Position numbers and translations under genes: made by a program
Origin: Roseateles sp. YR242
Lineage (GTDB): Bacteria > Pseudomonadota > Gammaproteobacteria > Burkholderiales > Burkholderiaceae_C
Direction of reading: 5' to 3'
Assembly (NCBI RefSeq): GCF_900109745.1
Contig: NZ_FOAV01000014.1
Span: 1-64,000, forward strand
DNA length: 64,000 bases
Shown: one piece after another, positions 22,545 through 31,926 of the stretch
Layout of the letters: each line of letters opens with the position of its first letter
How positions within the stretch are numbered: the first letter of the stretch is position 1
The notes under the pieces: model-generated
Database searches by the model: none
What the model was told of the DNA's origin: nothing
Seen by the model: only the letters and a program-made list of their open reading frames with translations

Positions 22545-22574
22545 TTGATGTAACGAAGTTACCGGATTTATGAT
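22545..22574 (+). promoter_or_regulatory. Putative sigma-70 promoter of tal
   Basis: TTGATG (22545-22550), an 18-base spacer and TATGAT (22569-22574) form a plausible promoter pointing at tal, leaving a leader of about 210 bases. On the opposite strand TTGACC (22598-22593) with a 17-base spacer to CATCAT is a weaker candidate for zwf. Confidence 0.45.
22549..22563. promoter_or_regulatory. hexR box: HexR-like operator between zwf and tal
   Basis: The sequence TGTAACGAAGTTACC contains the perfect inverted repeat GTAAC-GAA-GTTAC (22550-22562). It closely resembles the HexR motif reported for gammaproteobacteria (TGTAATTAAATTACA type). It sits in the divergent region between two HexR-type target genes, with hexR itself adjacent. 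It overlaps the putative tal promoter, as expected for a repressor site. Binding is inferred from motif and position. Confidence 0.65.
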
Positions 22575-22793
22575 GCCGCAGTTTCTTCGGACGGTCAATC
22601 CGCCTCACGGTGCGCCCAGGAGCATTCGGGTGCACCCATGAAGGGGATCGGTGGGCGTCCGGGGAAGCGCGCCAGTCCGGTTCTAATAGGGGCTGTCGGG
22701 CTGTTGCCCACGCCCCTCAGGGCAAGGCTCATGCCCCGCCCTTGTTCCGGACTCAACCCACCGATTGTGACCGCCCTGGCGCGTCCCCCCACT

Positions 22794-23744
22794 ATGAACC
22801 AGCTCGAACAACTGAAGGCCTACACCACCGTGGTGGCCGACACTGGCAACTTCAAGCAACTGGCGCAGTTCACCCCGCGCGATGCGACCACCAACCCGTC
22901 GTTGATCCTGAAGGCGGTGCAGTCGCCCGACTATGCGCACCTGCTGGAGGACTCGGTCGCCGCCAACAAGACCGAAACGCTGGACCTGATTGTGGACAAG
23001 GTGCTGGTGGCCTTCGGCCTGGAAATCCTGAAGGTCGTGCCCGGCCGGGTCTCCACCGAAGTGGATGCGCGCCTGAGCTTCGACACCGTGGCCACGCTGG
23101 CACGTGCGCGCCGCATCATGGCGCTGTATGAGGCCGCAGGCATCGGCCGTGACCGTGTGCTGATCAAGATCGCGGCCACCTGGGAAGGCATCCAGGCGGC
23201 CCGCGAACTGGAACGCGAAGGCATCCATTGCAACCTGACCCTGCTGTTTGCCTTCTGCCAGGCGGTGGCCTGTGGCGAGAACGGCATCCAGCTGATCTCC
23301 CCCTTTGTGGGCCGCATCTATGACTGGTACAAGAAGTCTGCCGGCAGCCAGTGGGATGAAGCGGCCCGTGCCGGCGTGAACGACCCCGGCGTCCAGTCGG
23401 TTGCAGCCATCTACAACTATTTCAAGAAGCAGGGCATCGCGACCGAGGTCATGGGCGCGAGCTTCCGTAATATCGGTCAGATCCAGGCGCTGTCCGGCTG
23501 TGACCTGCTCACCATCAGCCCCGACCTGCTGGCCCAGCTCCAGTCCCATGAAGCACCGCTGGGCAAGGCGCTTGACGCTGACGCTGCCAAGGCCCTGGAT
23601 TTGCCCAAGGTCTCGTTCAACGAAGCGGCCTTCCGCTTTGCCCTCAACCAGGACGCCATGGCCACCGAAAAACTGGCCGAAGGCATCCGCCAGTTTGCCG
23701 CTGATGCCGGCAAGCTGGACCAGATGATCGAAAGCCTGCGATGA
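22794..23744 (+). CDS. tal: Transaldolase
   Basis: Transaldolase transfers dihydroxyacetone between sugar phosphates in the non-oxidative pentose-phosphate pathway. The 316-residue protein matches the TalB class in length. The Schiff-base lysine is Lys125 within [12 protein letters not shown], and [12 protein letters not shown] (30-41) is the family signature. ATG 22794 gives the standard MNQLEQLK start; the in-frame upstream region lacks family features. The stop overlaps the pgi start (ATGA), so tal and pgi are co-translated. Confidence 0.96.
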   Translation: MNQLEQLKAYTTVVADTGNFKQLAQFTPRDATTNPSLILKAVQSPDYAHLLEDSVAANKTETLDLIVDKVLVAFGLEILKVVPGRVSTEVDARLSFDTVATLARARRIMALYEAAGIGRDRVLIKIAATWEGIQAARELEREGIHCNLTLLFAFCQAVACGENGIQLISPFVGRIYDWYKKSAGSQWDEAARAGVNDPGVQSVAAIYNYFKKQGIATEVMGASFRNIGQIQALSGCDLLTISPDLLAQLQSHEAPLGKALDADAAKALDLPKVSFNEAAFRFALNQDAMATEKLAEGIRQFAADAGKLDQMIESLR

Positions 23745-25369
23745 GCCTGTTCCCGCGTTGCGACAGCAGCCCCCATTGGGCCGCCCTTCACAACCACTTC
23801 CAGCAATCCGGCGCCGCCTTCGATGTGCGCCAGGCCTTTGAGGCCGAGCCGGACCGGTTCCAGCGCCTGTCGCTGCAGGCACCCGAGGTGTTTGCCGACC
23901 TGTCCAAGAACCGCATCGACGCCAGGACGCTTGAATTGCTGCTCGGCCTGGCGGCGGACGTGAAACTGGAGGCGCAACGCGAGGCGCTTTTCAACGGCGA
24001 TCCCATCAACCACACCGAAGGCCGCGCGGTGCTGCACGCCGCCCTGCGCGCGCCCGCGGGCCAGGCGCCTTTCAGCGATGAGGTTCAGGCCTCGCTGGCG
24101 CGCATGCTGGCCTTCGCGGCGCAGGTGCGAGACCAGGCCCGCAGTGGCATCACCGATGTGGTGCACATCGGTATCGGCGGCTCGGACCTGGGGCCGGCCA
24201 TGGTGGTGCAGGCCCTGCAGGCCTATGTGCCCGCCACGCTCAAGCTGCACTTCGTCTCCAATGTGGACGGGCATGACCTGGCCCCGGTGCTGCGTGGCCT
24301 GAACGCAGCGACGACGCAGTTCATCATCGCCTCCAAGACCTTCACCACCCAGGAAACGCTGGCGAATGCCCAGGCTGCCAAGGCCTGGTTCCTGCAGCAG
24401 GGCGGCACCGATATCGCCCGCCACTTCGCTGCGACCACCAGCAATGCCAAGGCCGCGGCCGAGTTCGGTATCGAGACCACCTTCGGCTTCTGGGACTGGG
24501 TGGGTGGCCGGTATTCGCTGTGGTCGGTGATCGGCCTGCCCATCGCCATCGCGGTGGGCCCGGACAACTTCAAGGCGCTGCTGTCCGGCGCCCACGCCAT
24601 GGACGAGCACTTCCGCCAGGCGCCCCTGGCGGCCAACCTGCCGGTGCTGCTGGGCCTGCTGGACGTCTGGTATCGCAACTTCCATGGCTTCACCAGCCGC
24701 TCGGTGGCGCCGTATCACCAGGGCTTGCGCCGCCTGCCGGCCTATCTCCAGCAACTGGAGATGGAAAGCAACGGCAAGGGGGTGGACCGGGACGGCCAGG
24801 CGCTGAGCTACGGCACCAGCCCGGTGGTTTGGGGCGAGGCGGGTACCAATGGCCAGCATGCCTACTTCCAGATGCTGCACCAGGGCACCGACGTGATCCC
24901 GGTGGAGTTCATCGCGGTGAAACAGCCGCAATTCGGTGACCATGTGGCTGGTGAGCTGCTGACCCGGCTGCAGGACCAGCACACCAAGCTGCTGGCCAAC
25001 TGCCTGGCCCAGTCGCAGGCCCTGATGCAGGGCAAGACGGCGGAGGCTGCGCGCGCGGAATCCGCCCCGACGGCTTCCCGCGATCTGGCCCCCGACGTGC
25101 TGGCCCGCCACCGCAGCTTCCCGGGCAACCGGCCCAGCACGACGCTGATGCTGGACGCCCTGACCCCCGCCTCGTTGGGCGCGCTGATCGCGCTGTATGA
25201 GCACCGGGTGTTCGTCAGCGGTGCCGTCTGGAACATCAACAGCTTCGACCAATGGGGTGTGGAGCTGGGCAAGGCCTTGTGCAGCAGCCTGCTGCCACGC
25301 CTGACCAGTGGCGACACCACGGGTTTGGACGCATCGACGGCGGGCCTGCTGGGTCGCCTGCGGAGTTAA
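23741..25369 (+). CDS. pgi: Glucose-6-phosphate isomerase
   Basis: Pgi interconverts glucose-6-phosphate and fructose-6-phosphate. The 542-residue protein has the paired SIS domains of the family, with [13 protein letters not shown] near residue 145, [18 protein letters not shown] near 245, [18 protein letters not shown] near 365 and the C-terminal signature [12 protein letters not shown] near 500. It overlaps tal by 4 bases, and the phosphatase gene begins 3 bases after its stop, giving a three-gene sugar-phosphate operon. Confidence 0.96.
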   Translation: MSLFPRCDSSPHWAALHNHFQQSGAAFDVRQAFEAEPDRFQRLSLQAPEVFADLSKNRIDARTLELLLGLAADVKLEAQREALFNGDPINHTEGRAVLHAALRAPAGQAPFSDEVQASLARMLAFAAQVRDQARSGITDVVHIGIGGSDLGPAMVVQALQAYVPATLKLHFVSNVDGHDLAPVLRGLNAATTQFIIASKTFTTQETLANAQAAKAWFLQQGGTDIARHFAATTSNAKAAAEFGIETTFGFWDWVGGRYSLWSVIGLPIAIAVGPDNFKALLSGAHAMDEHFRQAPLAANLPVLLGLLDVWYRNFHGFTSRSVAPYHQGLRRLPAYLQQLEMESNGKGVDRDGQALSYGTSPVVWGEAGTNGQHAYFQMLHQGTDVIPVEFIAVKQPQFGDHVAGELLTRLQDQHTKLLANCLAQSQALMQGKTAEAARAESAPTASRDLAPDVLARHRSFPGNRPSTTLMLDALTPASLGALIALYEHRVFVSGAVWNINSFDQWGVELGKALCSSLLPRLTSGDTTGLDASTAGLLGRLRS

Positions 25370-25372
25370 TGC

Positions 25373-26005
25373 ATGAGCAAGGCGATGAAGATCGTTTTTG
25401 ATTTCGGCGGTGTTCTGTTCCGCTGGCACCCGCCCAGCTTCCTGGCTCGGGTATGGCCGCACCGCGTGGCCGACGAAACGGTGGGCGCCGAAGTGGCCAA
25501 GGAATTCTTCCAGACTTACACCGGGGATTGGGGCGCTTTCGACCAGGGGCTGGCCGATGCCAGCACCACCGCAGACCGCATCGCGGCGCGAACCGGCTGG
25601 ACACGGGAAGAGATCGTGGCCGTGATGGACGCTGTGCCGCAGGAGCTGCAACTGATTGAGGGCACGGCTGCCCTGATCCAGGAGCTCAAGCAGGCCGGCC
25701 ACAGCTTGCACTTCCTCTCCAACATGCCCGAACCGTACGCGGACCATCTGGAGAGCAGCCACCCGTTGCACGACTGGTTCGTGTCGGGCATCTTTTCCGG
25801 ACGGGTCAAGCAGTCCAAGCCGCACCAGCCGATCTTTGATCTGGCGCTGGCGCATTTCGAGGCAAAGCCGGACGAGGTCCTGTTCCTGGACGATCTTCCG
25901 GCCAACATCGAAGCCGCCACCGCCCTGGGCTGGCAGGCATGGCTGTACACGACGCCGGAGGCGGCGCGCGTGGAACTGGTGCGGCGGGGGCTGCTGCCGG
26001 CCTGA
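25373..26005 (+). CDS. HAD-superfamily hydrolase, YihX-like
   Basis: The 210-residue protein is a subfamily IA HAD hydrolase. Motif I is FDFGGVL with nucleophile Asp10; the usual second Asp of DxD is Gly, as it is in E. coli YihX, an alpha-glucose-1-phosphatase. Motif II is FLSNMP, motif III includes the Lys of VKQSKPHQPIFDLAL, and motif IV is FLDDLPANIEAA. The position 3 bases after pgi fits a sugar-phosphate substrate, but substrate specificity cannot be read from the sequence. An in-frame ATG at 25385 is an alternative start. Confidence 0.82.
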   Translation: MSKAMKIVFDFGGVLFRWHPPSFLARVWPHRVADETVGAEVAKEFFQTYTGDWGAFDQGLADASTTADRIAARTGWTREEIVAVMDAVPQELQLIEGTAALIQELKQAGHSLHFLSNMPEPYADHLESSHPLHDWFVSGIFSGRVKQSKPHQPIFDLALAHFEAKPDEVLFLDDLPANIEAATALGWQAWLYTTPEAARVELVRRGLLPA

Positions 26006-26023
26006 GCGGCCTGAGTCCGGGTC

Positions 26024-26242
26024 TCAGTGTTCGGCGTCGTTCTCGTTTTCCGTGGTCGGCGGCGCGGCCACGCGGAAAGACTCGTCCGCCCAATGGCCGA
26101 GGTCGATCTGCCGGCAACGTTCGCCGCAGAACGGGCGCCAGAGATTGCTGGGTTCGAAGATGCTGTCCCCGCCACAGGTGGGGCAGGGCACGATGCGTGG
26201 GCGGGCGACAGCAGAGGTGGAAGAAGACGGCTTGCTGGTCAT
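26024..26242 (-). CDS. yacG: DNA gyrase inhibitor YacG
   Basis: The 72-residue zinc protein has ligands Cys20, Cys23, Cys39 and Cys43 in PCPTCG and FCGERCRQIDLGHWADE, the YacG signature. YacG binds GyrB and blocks DNA binding by gyrase in E. coli. It is the last gene of the minus-strand pilB-pilC-pilD-coaE-zapD-yacG block, 46 bases after zapD, and converges on the HAD gene. The C-terminal tail is acidic (ENENDAEH). Confidence 0.92.
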   Translation of the reverse strand: MTSKPSSSTSAVARPRIVPCPTCGGDSIFEPSNLWRPFCGERCRQIDLGHWADESFRVAAPPTTENENDAEH

Positions 26243-26288
26243 GACTACGTGAAGGTGCTGGGACAGAGGACGGCCGACGCCGGGTCAC

Positions 26289-27053
26289 TCAGGCGCACAG
26301 CGTCAGTTCAAATGTGGCGTCCACAGGGGCAGGTTTCAAGCGGCCTTCCTCATCCTGGCGCATCAGCCGGATGGAAACCATCAACCGGTGGCCGCTGATT
26401 TCGGGCACCAGGCCCAGGCTGGGGTCGATACGCATGCGCAGCAGCTGGAAACTACGGCCTTGCGGCAGGCTCTGCTGATATTGGCCACCATGGGCCGCCA
26501 CCTTGTGCGGCGAGCCGCTGTCCCGCAGCAGGCCCAGCAGCACGTTCAGCGCCTCGGCCAGCGGCATCAGGGTCTGGGCCCACTGCATCAGGTCGTTACG
26601 GCGCCTGGCGGGCAGGTACTGCTGCCAGGTGTAATACCCGGGCAGGTCGAACTCGCAGGTGCCGCCCGGGATCGAAATCCGGCTGCGGATGCTCATCAGC
26701 CACTCATTGGTGGTCAAGGTCTGGCCCGCCTTGCCGGGCAACTGGTTGAGCTTGTCAAACGCATGATCGATGCGCCCGACCACTTCATCCAGCACCGATT
26801 CGGCGATGGCGGGATTGCCTCGGTAGCTGTTGAGCTGGGAGCGATGGCGCTCCAGTTCCTTGAGCAGATCGGCTTTCAGGTCGGCGCGGGACGCCACATC
26901 CATCACTTCGAAGATGGTGGCGAGCGCGTAGTGGTGGTCGAGCGCAGTGTCACGCGCGACCAGTTGACCCAATCGATCGAACAGATGCTCCAGCCTGAGC
27001 ATCGTGCGAATGCTCTCGTTGAACGGGTATTCGTAGAGGATCAAGTCGACCAT
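26289..27053 (-). CDS. zapD: Cell division protein ZapD
   Basis: ZapD cross-links FtsZ filaments at the division ring. The 254-residue product opens with LILYEYPFNESIRTMLRLEHLF, the conserved ZapD start, and continues with a helical domain followed by a beta domain (LLRMRIDPSLGLVPEISG). I chose ATG 27053 (MVDLILYEYPF); ATG 27074, seven codons upstream, is equally open and neither has a strong ribosome site. It lies between coaE and yacG, its usual neighbours in beta- and gammaproteobacteria. Confidence 0.92.
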   Translation of the reverse strand: MVDLILYEYPFNESIRTMLRLEHLFDRLGQLVARDTALDHHYALATIFEVMDVASRADLKADLLKELERHRSQLNSYRGNPAIAESVLDEVVGRIDHAFDKLNQLPGKAGQTLTTNEWLMSIRSRISIPGGTCEFDLPGYYTWQQYLPARRRNDLMQWAQTLMPLAEALNVLLGLLRDSGSPHKVAAHGGQYQQSLPQGRSFQLLRMRIDPSLGLVPEISGHRLMVSIRLMRQDEEGRLKPAPVDATFELTLCA

Positions 27054-27119
27054 CCTGTTACGGCAAGGGGCCATTGTTCCACAGGCCAGACAGGGACCAC
27101 CCCGACAGGTAAGGGGTGG

Positions 27120-27713
27120 TCAGAACAGGGGACTTGTCAGCAGGGAGGCAACTGCCTGATGCAATTGATCCAGGGAGATGCCGTCGTTATAGATCACGGC
27201 ATCTGCTGCGGCGCGGCGCTGGGCACGGGTGGCCTGCTGAGCCACGATGGCGCGTACGGCCGCCTCGGTGAGTTGAGACCGCTGCACCACGCGGGAGATC
27301 TGGGTGGCTTCCTCGCAATCCACCACCACCACCCGCTGCACGCGCTGGCGCCAGCGGCCGGACTCCACCAATAGCGGCACGTCGAAGACGATCCACTGGC
27401 CAGGGCTCGCGGCCTGGGCCTGGTGCTCGGTTTCTTCGCTGATCAGCGGGTGCAGGATGGCTTCCAGGGCCCGCTTGGCGCCGGGATCCTGGAAGGCCAG
27501 TTCGCGCATGGTGGCCCGGTCCAGCGCGCCGTCCGGGGCGACGAAACGAGAGCCGAACTGCTGGGCGATGGCCGGCATGGCCGCGCCGCCCGGGAGCGTA
27601 AGCGCGCGGGAAATGGCATCGGTGTCCACCAGATGGACCCCGCCCAGCGTGACCATGGCCCGGGCGACGGTGCTTTTGCCGCTTCCGATGCCGCCGGTCA
27701 AGCCGATGCGCAT
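27120..27713 (-). CDS. coaE: Dephospho-CoA kinase
   Basis: CoaE phosphorylates dephospho-CoA in the last step of CoA synthesis. The 197-residue protein starts with the P-loop GGIGSGKST (7-15), followed by VDTDAISRALTLPGG and the lid-type segment FDVPLLVESG. ATG 27713 gives the family-standard MRIGLTGGIG start; the frame is open upstream only inside pilD sequence. It begins 11 bases after pilD, in the conserved pilD-coaE-zapD-yacG order. Confidence 0.95.
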   Translation of the reverse strand: MRIGLTGGIGSGKSTVARAMVTLGGVHLVDTDAISRALTLPGGAAMPAIAQQFGSRFVAPDGALDRATMRELAFQDPGAKRALEAILHPLISEETEHQAQAASPGQWIVFDVPLLVESGRWRQRVQRVVVVDCEEATQISRVVQRSQLTEAAVRAIVAQQATRAQRRAAADAVIYNDGISLDQLHQAVASLLTSPLF

Positions 27714-27724
27714 GGTGGGGCCTG

Positions 27725-28666
27725 TCAGCCGCCCCAGCCCAGCCAGGCCATGACCTGCTGTTTGCCGATGAGCAGCACGGCCAGACCTCCGCCGGCCAGG
27801 AAGGGGCCGAAGGGCACATAACGGCCTTCGCGAAGGCCGCCGGAAAACTTCAGGCCCAGGCCCACGAGGGCGCCGATGAGCGAGGCGATCAGGGCAATGG
27901 GCAGGATCATCTGCCAGCCCAGCCAGGCGCCGAGGCCGGCCAGCAGCTTGAAGTCGCCGTAGCCCATGCCTTCCTTGCCGGTCACCAGCTTGAACACCCA
28001 GTAGACCGACCAGAGGGACAGGTAGCCCGCCAGGACGCCGCCGAGCGACTCCGTCAGTGAAACCGGCAGCATGCCGGCACCTGCAGCCACCAGCCCGGCC
28101 CAGAGCAGGGGTTGGGTGATGCTGTCCGGCAAGAAGGTGGTGTCCCAGTCGATGCCCGCCAGCGCCACCAGGGCGGCGGCAAAGCCGCAATACAGCAGGG
28201 TTGCGGCCTGCGGGCCGAAGTGCCAGCCAATGGCAGCGAACAGCAGGCCGGTGAGCAGTTCCACGCCCGGGTAACGAGCGGAGATCGGTGCCTTGCAGGA
28301 TGCGCAGCGGCCGCGCAGACGGAGCCAACCCAGCAGTGGCAGGTTTTCATGCCATCGCAACTGGTGGCCGCAGTGCGGGCAGCGCGAGCGCGGTGTGACC
28401 AGGCCCAGCGGCGGCAGGGCTTCCAGGGCCTGGCGCACCGGCAGCACGCTGGCGGCTACCGCCTGCGCCTGCGCGGGCGTCAGCTTCAGCGCCTGCTCAA
28501 GGTCCTCAGACGAGGACAGCTGGTTTTCACAGTCGGCCAGCCACTGACGCTGCATCATCACCGGCAAGCGATAGATGACCACGTTGAGGAAGCTGCCGAC
28601 ACACAGGCCGAGCAGCCCCAGATACCACGGCGACAGCAGCAGTTCTAAAACTTCCCGGTCCAGCAA
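27725..28666 (-). CDS. pilD: Prepilin peptidase/N-methyltransferase PilD
   Basis: PilD cleaves the leader of type IV prepilins and methylates the new N-terminus. The 313-residue inner-membrane protein has the zinc site Cys96, Cys99, Cys121, Cys124 and the catalytic aspartates Asp173 (GIDWDTTFLPD) and Asp238 (GMGYGDFKLL). Multiple hydrophobic helices follow the cytoplasmic domain. It starts immediately next to the pilC stop and should process the five prepilins encoded at 12.1-15.5 kb. Confidence 0.95.
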   Translation of the reverse strand: MLDREVLELLLSPWYLGLLGLCVGSFLNVVIYRLPVMMQRQWLADCENQLSSSEDLEQALKLTPAQAQAVAASVLPVRQALEALPPLGLVTPRSRCPHCGHQLRWHENLPLLGWLRLRGRCASCKAPISARYPGVELLTGLLFAAIGWHFGPQAATLLYCGFAAALVALAGIDWDTTFLPDSITQPLLWAGLVAAGAGMLPVSLTESLGGVLAGYLSLWSVYWVFKLVTGKEGMGYGDFKLLAGLGAWLGWQMILPIALIASLIGALVGLGLKFSGGLREGRYVPFGPFLAGGGLAVLLIGKQQVMAWLGWGG

Positions 28667-29899
28667 TCAGACCACCGCGCCGAGCTTGAAGATGGGCAGG
28701 TACATGGCAACAACGATGCCGCCGATCAACACGCCCAGGAACACGATGATCAATGGCTCCATCAGGCTGGACAGGGCCTTCACGGCTTCATCCACTTCGT
28801 CTTCATAGAAGTCGGCGGCCTTGCCCAGCATGTGGTCCAGCGAACCGGACTCTTCACCAATGGACGACATCTGGAGCACCATCACCGGGAACAAGCCGGT
28901 GGTCTGCATGGAGTTGGTCAGCGAGGCGCCCGTGGAGACGTCACGCTGGATCTTTTCGGTACCTTCCACAAAGACCGCGTTGCCGGAGGCGCCGCCCACG
29001 GAGTCCAGGGCTTCCACCAGCGGAACACCGGCGGCGAACATGGTCGCCAGCGTGCGGGTCCAGCGGGCGATAACCGACTTGTAGATCAGATCGCCAAAGA
29101 TGGGCACCTTCAGAAGCAGGCGGTCCATGACCTTCTGCATGCGCACCGAGCGCTTCCAGCTCTGGAAGAAGAAGTACAGGCCGCCACCGACGGCGCTGAA
29201 GATCAGCCACCAGTAACTGACGAAGATGTCGGACAGCCAGATGACGAACAGCGTCGGCGCAGGCAGATCCGCACCGAAGCTCTTGAACACGTCCCGGAAA
29301 GTCGGGACGACGAAGATCATGATGATGGCGGTCACCACAAAGGCGGCCACCAGCACGGCGATGGGATAGGTGAGGGCAGACTTGATCTTCTGCTTCAGGG
29401 CCACCGTCTTTTCCTGGTAGATGGCCAGGCGGTCCAGCAAGGCTTCCAGAATACCGCCCGACTCACCGGCTTCCACCAGGTTGCAGTACAACGCGTCGAA
29501 GTGGAGCGGGTGCTTGCGGAAGGCGACCGAGAGGCTGGTGCCGGTCTCGACGTCCTGACGGATGTCGGTCAGCAGCTTGGTCAGGCGCGGATTGGTGCTG
29601 CCTCGGGCGACGATGTCGAAGGCCTGCAGCAGCGGCACGCCAGCGCGCATCATGGTGGCGAGCTGGCGGGTGAAGATGGCGATATCCCGCTGCTTGATGG
29701 ACTTGCCACCCCCGGTCCGGCGCTTCTTGACCTTGGTGACCATGACGCCCTGGCGGCGCAGCGAGGCGCTGACCACGGCTTCACCGCCCGCACGCATTTC
29801 ACCGCGAACGATCTTGCCGTTGCGGTCCTTGCCTTCCCACTCGAAGATAAATTCCTTGATGCCCTGCTTTGCGCGGGCACCCGCGGTGGTCGTCGCCAT
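28667..29899 (-). CDS. pilC: Type IV pilus inner-membrane platform protein PilC
   Basis: PilC is the platform that couples the PilB/PilT motors to pilin insertion. The 410-residue protein has two GspF domains, each with a cytoplasmic helical bundle followed by membrane helices; markers include FTRQLATMMRAGVPLLQAFD and SVIARWTRTLATMFAAGVPL. It is followed by pilD without a gap. A 7-bp hairpin in the 97-base gap separates it from pilB upstream. Confidence 0.95.
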   Translation of the reverse strand: MATTTAGARAKQGIKEFIFEWEGKDRNGKIVRGEMRAGGEAVVSASLRRQGVMVTKVKKRRTGGGKSIKQRDIAIFTRQLATMMRAGVPLLQAFDIVARGSTNPRLTKLLTDIRQDVETGTSLSVAFRKHPLHFDALYCNLVEAGESGGILEALLDRLAIYQEKTVALKQKIKSALTYPIAVLVAAFVVTAIIMIFVVPTFRDVFKSFGADLPAPTLFVIWLSDIFVSYWWLIFSAVGGGLYFFFQSWKRSVRMQKVMDRLLLKVPIFGDLIYKSVIARWTRTLATMFAAGVPLVEALDSVGGASGNAVFVEGTEKIQRDVSTGASLTNSMQTTGLFPVMVLQMSSIGEESGSLDHMLGKAADFYEDEVDEAVKALSSLMEPLIIVFLGVLIGGIVVAMYLPIFKLGAVV

Positions 29900-29971
29900 A
29901 TCACCTCCAGCCGTCGCGCCAAGCGAACGGCGCTCCCAATCAGTTGTTTAGTTCCCAGGTGTGCTGGTCGT

Positions 29972-29992
29972 GGAGCCGCGTGTGCCGGCTCC
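29972..29992 (-). other. Intercistronic hairpin between pilB and pilC
   Basis: GGAGCCG (29972-29978) pairs with CGGCTCC (29986-29992) around a 7-base loop, starting 5 bases after the pilB stop. There is no U-run, so it is more likely an mRNA stability or processing element than a terminator. Confidence 0.45.
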
Positions 29993-29996
29993 CCCA

Positions 29997-31721
29997 TTAT
30001 TCATTGGTCGCCGCCAGCACCTCTTCGAGTGTGGTGACACCCAGGCGGACCTTCACCAGCCCGAACTGTCGCAGATCCCGCACGCCGTCGGCACGGGATT
30101 GGTCCGCGATGTCCAGGGCGGTTCCCTCTGCCAGGATGATGCGTTGAATCGCTTCACTAATGGGCATCACTTGGTAAACACCGACGCGACCCCGATAACC
30201 ATTGTTGCAATTGGAGCAACCGACGGCACGGTAGGGTTTCCACGAGCCATCCAGGTCGGTCTCGACATAACCGGCGCGCAGCAAGGCCTCGCGGGGGTAG
30301 TCCGCCGGGGCCTTGCAGCTTTCGCACAGGCGCCGCACCAGGCGCTGGGCGGTGATCAGCAGCACGCTGGACGCGATGTTGAACGGCGCCACGCCCATGT
30401 TGAGCAGACGGGTCAGCGTCTTGGGGGCGTCGTTCGTGTGCAACGTGGACATCACCATGTGGCCGGTCTGAGCGGCCTTGATGGCGATGTCGGCGGTTTC
30501 CAGGTCCCGGATTTCACCCACCATGATGATGTCCGGATCCTGACGGAGGAAGGACTTCAGGGCGGCGGAGAAGGTCAGGCCCGCCTTGTCGTTGACGTTG
30601 ACCTGGTTGATGCCCGGCAAGTTGATTTCCGCCGGGTCTTCCACCGTCGAGATGTTGGTACCCGGCTGGTTCAGGATGTTCAGGCAGGTGTAGAGCGACA
30701 CCGTCTTGCCGGAACCTGTCGGGCCGGTGACCAGGATCATGCCGTAGGGGCGCTGGATGCACTCCAGCAGCCGCTCCTTCTCGATCTTCTCGTAGCCCAG
30801 CGCATCAATGCCGAGCTTGGCCGAGGACGGATCAAGAATACGGATCACGATCTTCTCGCCGAAGAGCGTGGGCAGGGTGGAAACCCGGAAGTCGATCGCC
30901 TTGGCGCCGAACTTCAGCTTCATCCGCCCGTCCTGCGGCACCCGGCGCTCGGAAATGTCCATGCGCGAGATGACCTTGATGCGGGAGGCGAGTTTTTCCT
31001 TGATCGCGATGGGCGGCTGGGTGATTTCACGCAGCTCGCCGTCCACCCGGAAGCGGACCCGGTAGTGGTATTCGTAGGGCTCGAAGTGCAAGTCCGACGC
31101 CCGCATGTTGATGGCGTCCACCAGCATCTTCTGCAGGAAGCGTACGACCGGGGCGTCTTCGACATCCCCAACGTCCTGGGCTTCTTCCTGGGGCGGGGTG
31201 TCTTCCTCGGCGATGTCGAAGTCGAAGTCGTCGCCCGCGATCGCTTCGAGCTGCTCCGACGTGCTGCCGCCGGCATTGGCGCCCAGCAACTTGGACAGCT
31301 TGTCATGCTCGACGATGATCCATTCGGGCGTCAGCTGGGTGGCGAACTTGATGCGTTCGACGACTTCCTGGTCGGTGGGGTCGGCCCCGCCGATGAACAG
31401 CCGGTTGCCACGCCGGGCCAGCACCACGACCTGGTGCTGCGCCGCCAGCTTGGCGTCGATGATGTTCTGGGGCAGCTTGTGCGAATCGACCGCGCTCAGG
31501 TCGAGCAGCGGCATGGCCAGCGCGTGGGCCAGGGTGTGGGCCAGGTCGGAGGGCGTGACCGTGCCCGCCGCCATGACGGCATTAACGAAGCTGGTCTTTT
31601 TCTCCCGCGCCAGGCGGACCAGATCCTCAGCCGCTTTGGGCTGAAGCTTGCCAGCGTGCACGAGCACGCGGGCGACGCCCGAAAGGGCGGACTGAGGTGG
31701 TTCGGCCAGTGTGGTGTCCAT
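29997..31721 (-). CDS. pilB: Type IV pilus assembly ATPase PilB
   Basis: PilB is the hexameric extension motor of type IV pili. The 574-residue protein has an N-terminal GspE/MshEN domain, then Walker A GPTGSGKT near residues 331-338, an Asp box with VEDPAEIN, Walker B near IMVGEIRDLETADIA, the His box LHTNDAP, and a tetracysteine zinc site (CESCK and CSNCNN). It starts the pilB-pilC-pilD block. A broken inverted repeat (TGTGCCG 31742-31748 with CGGCACA 31764-31770) lies 21 bases upstream and could be an operator. Confidence 0.96.
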   Translation of the reverse strand: MDTTLAEPPQSALSGVARVLVHAGKLQPKAAEDLVRLAREKKTSFVNAVMAAGTVTPSDLAHTLAHALAMPLLDLSAVDSHKLPQNIIDAKLAAQHQVVVLARRGNRLFIGGADPTDQEVVERIKFATQLTPEWIIVEHDKLSKLLGANAGGSTSEQLEAIAGDDFDFDIAEEDTPPQEEAQDVGDVEDAPVVRFLQKMLVDAINMRASDLHFEPYEYHYRVRFRVDGELREITQPPIAIKEKLASRIKVISRMDISERRVPQDGRMKLKFGAKAIDFRVSTLPTLFGEKIVIRILDPSSAKLGIDALGYEKIEKERLLECIQRPYGMILVTGPTGSGKTVSLYTCLNILNQPGTNISTVEDPAEINLPGINQVNVNDKAGLTFSAALKSFLRQDPDIIMVGEIRDLETADIAIKAAQTGHMVMSTLHTNDAPKTLTRLLNMGVAPFNIASSVLLITAQRLVRRLCESCKAPADYPREALLRAGYVETDLDGSWKPYRAVGCSNCNNGYRGRVGVYQVMPISEAIQRIILAEGTALDIADQSRADGVRDLRQFGLVKVRLGVTTLEEVLAATNE

Positions 31722-31926
31722 CGCCTCTCACTTTACCCCCTTGTGCCGGGGCGTGACGCGCCTCGGCACAGGGTGTTTCACGGAAGTCTGGAGCTTCGTG
31801 CAATTTCGTCCTTTCCCGAGGGGATCGGACCACTCCGCATCCGGTGATCAGTGAAGAAATACCTGGCTCCGTGCAGTTCGGTCAAGGTAACCAACTGTGA
31901 GAGGCGTGGTTTGGCCGCATCGAAGC

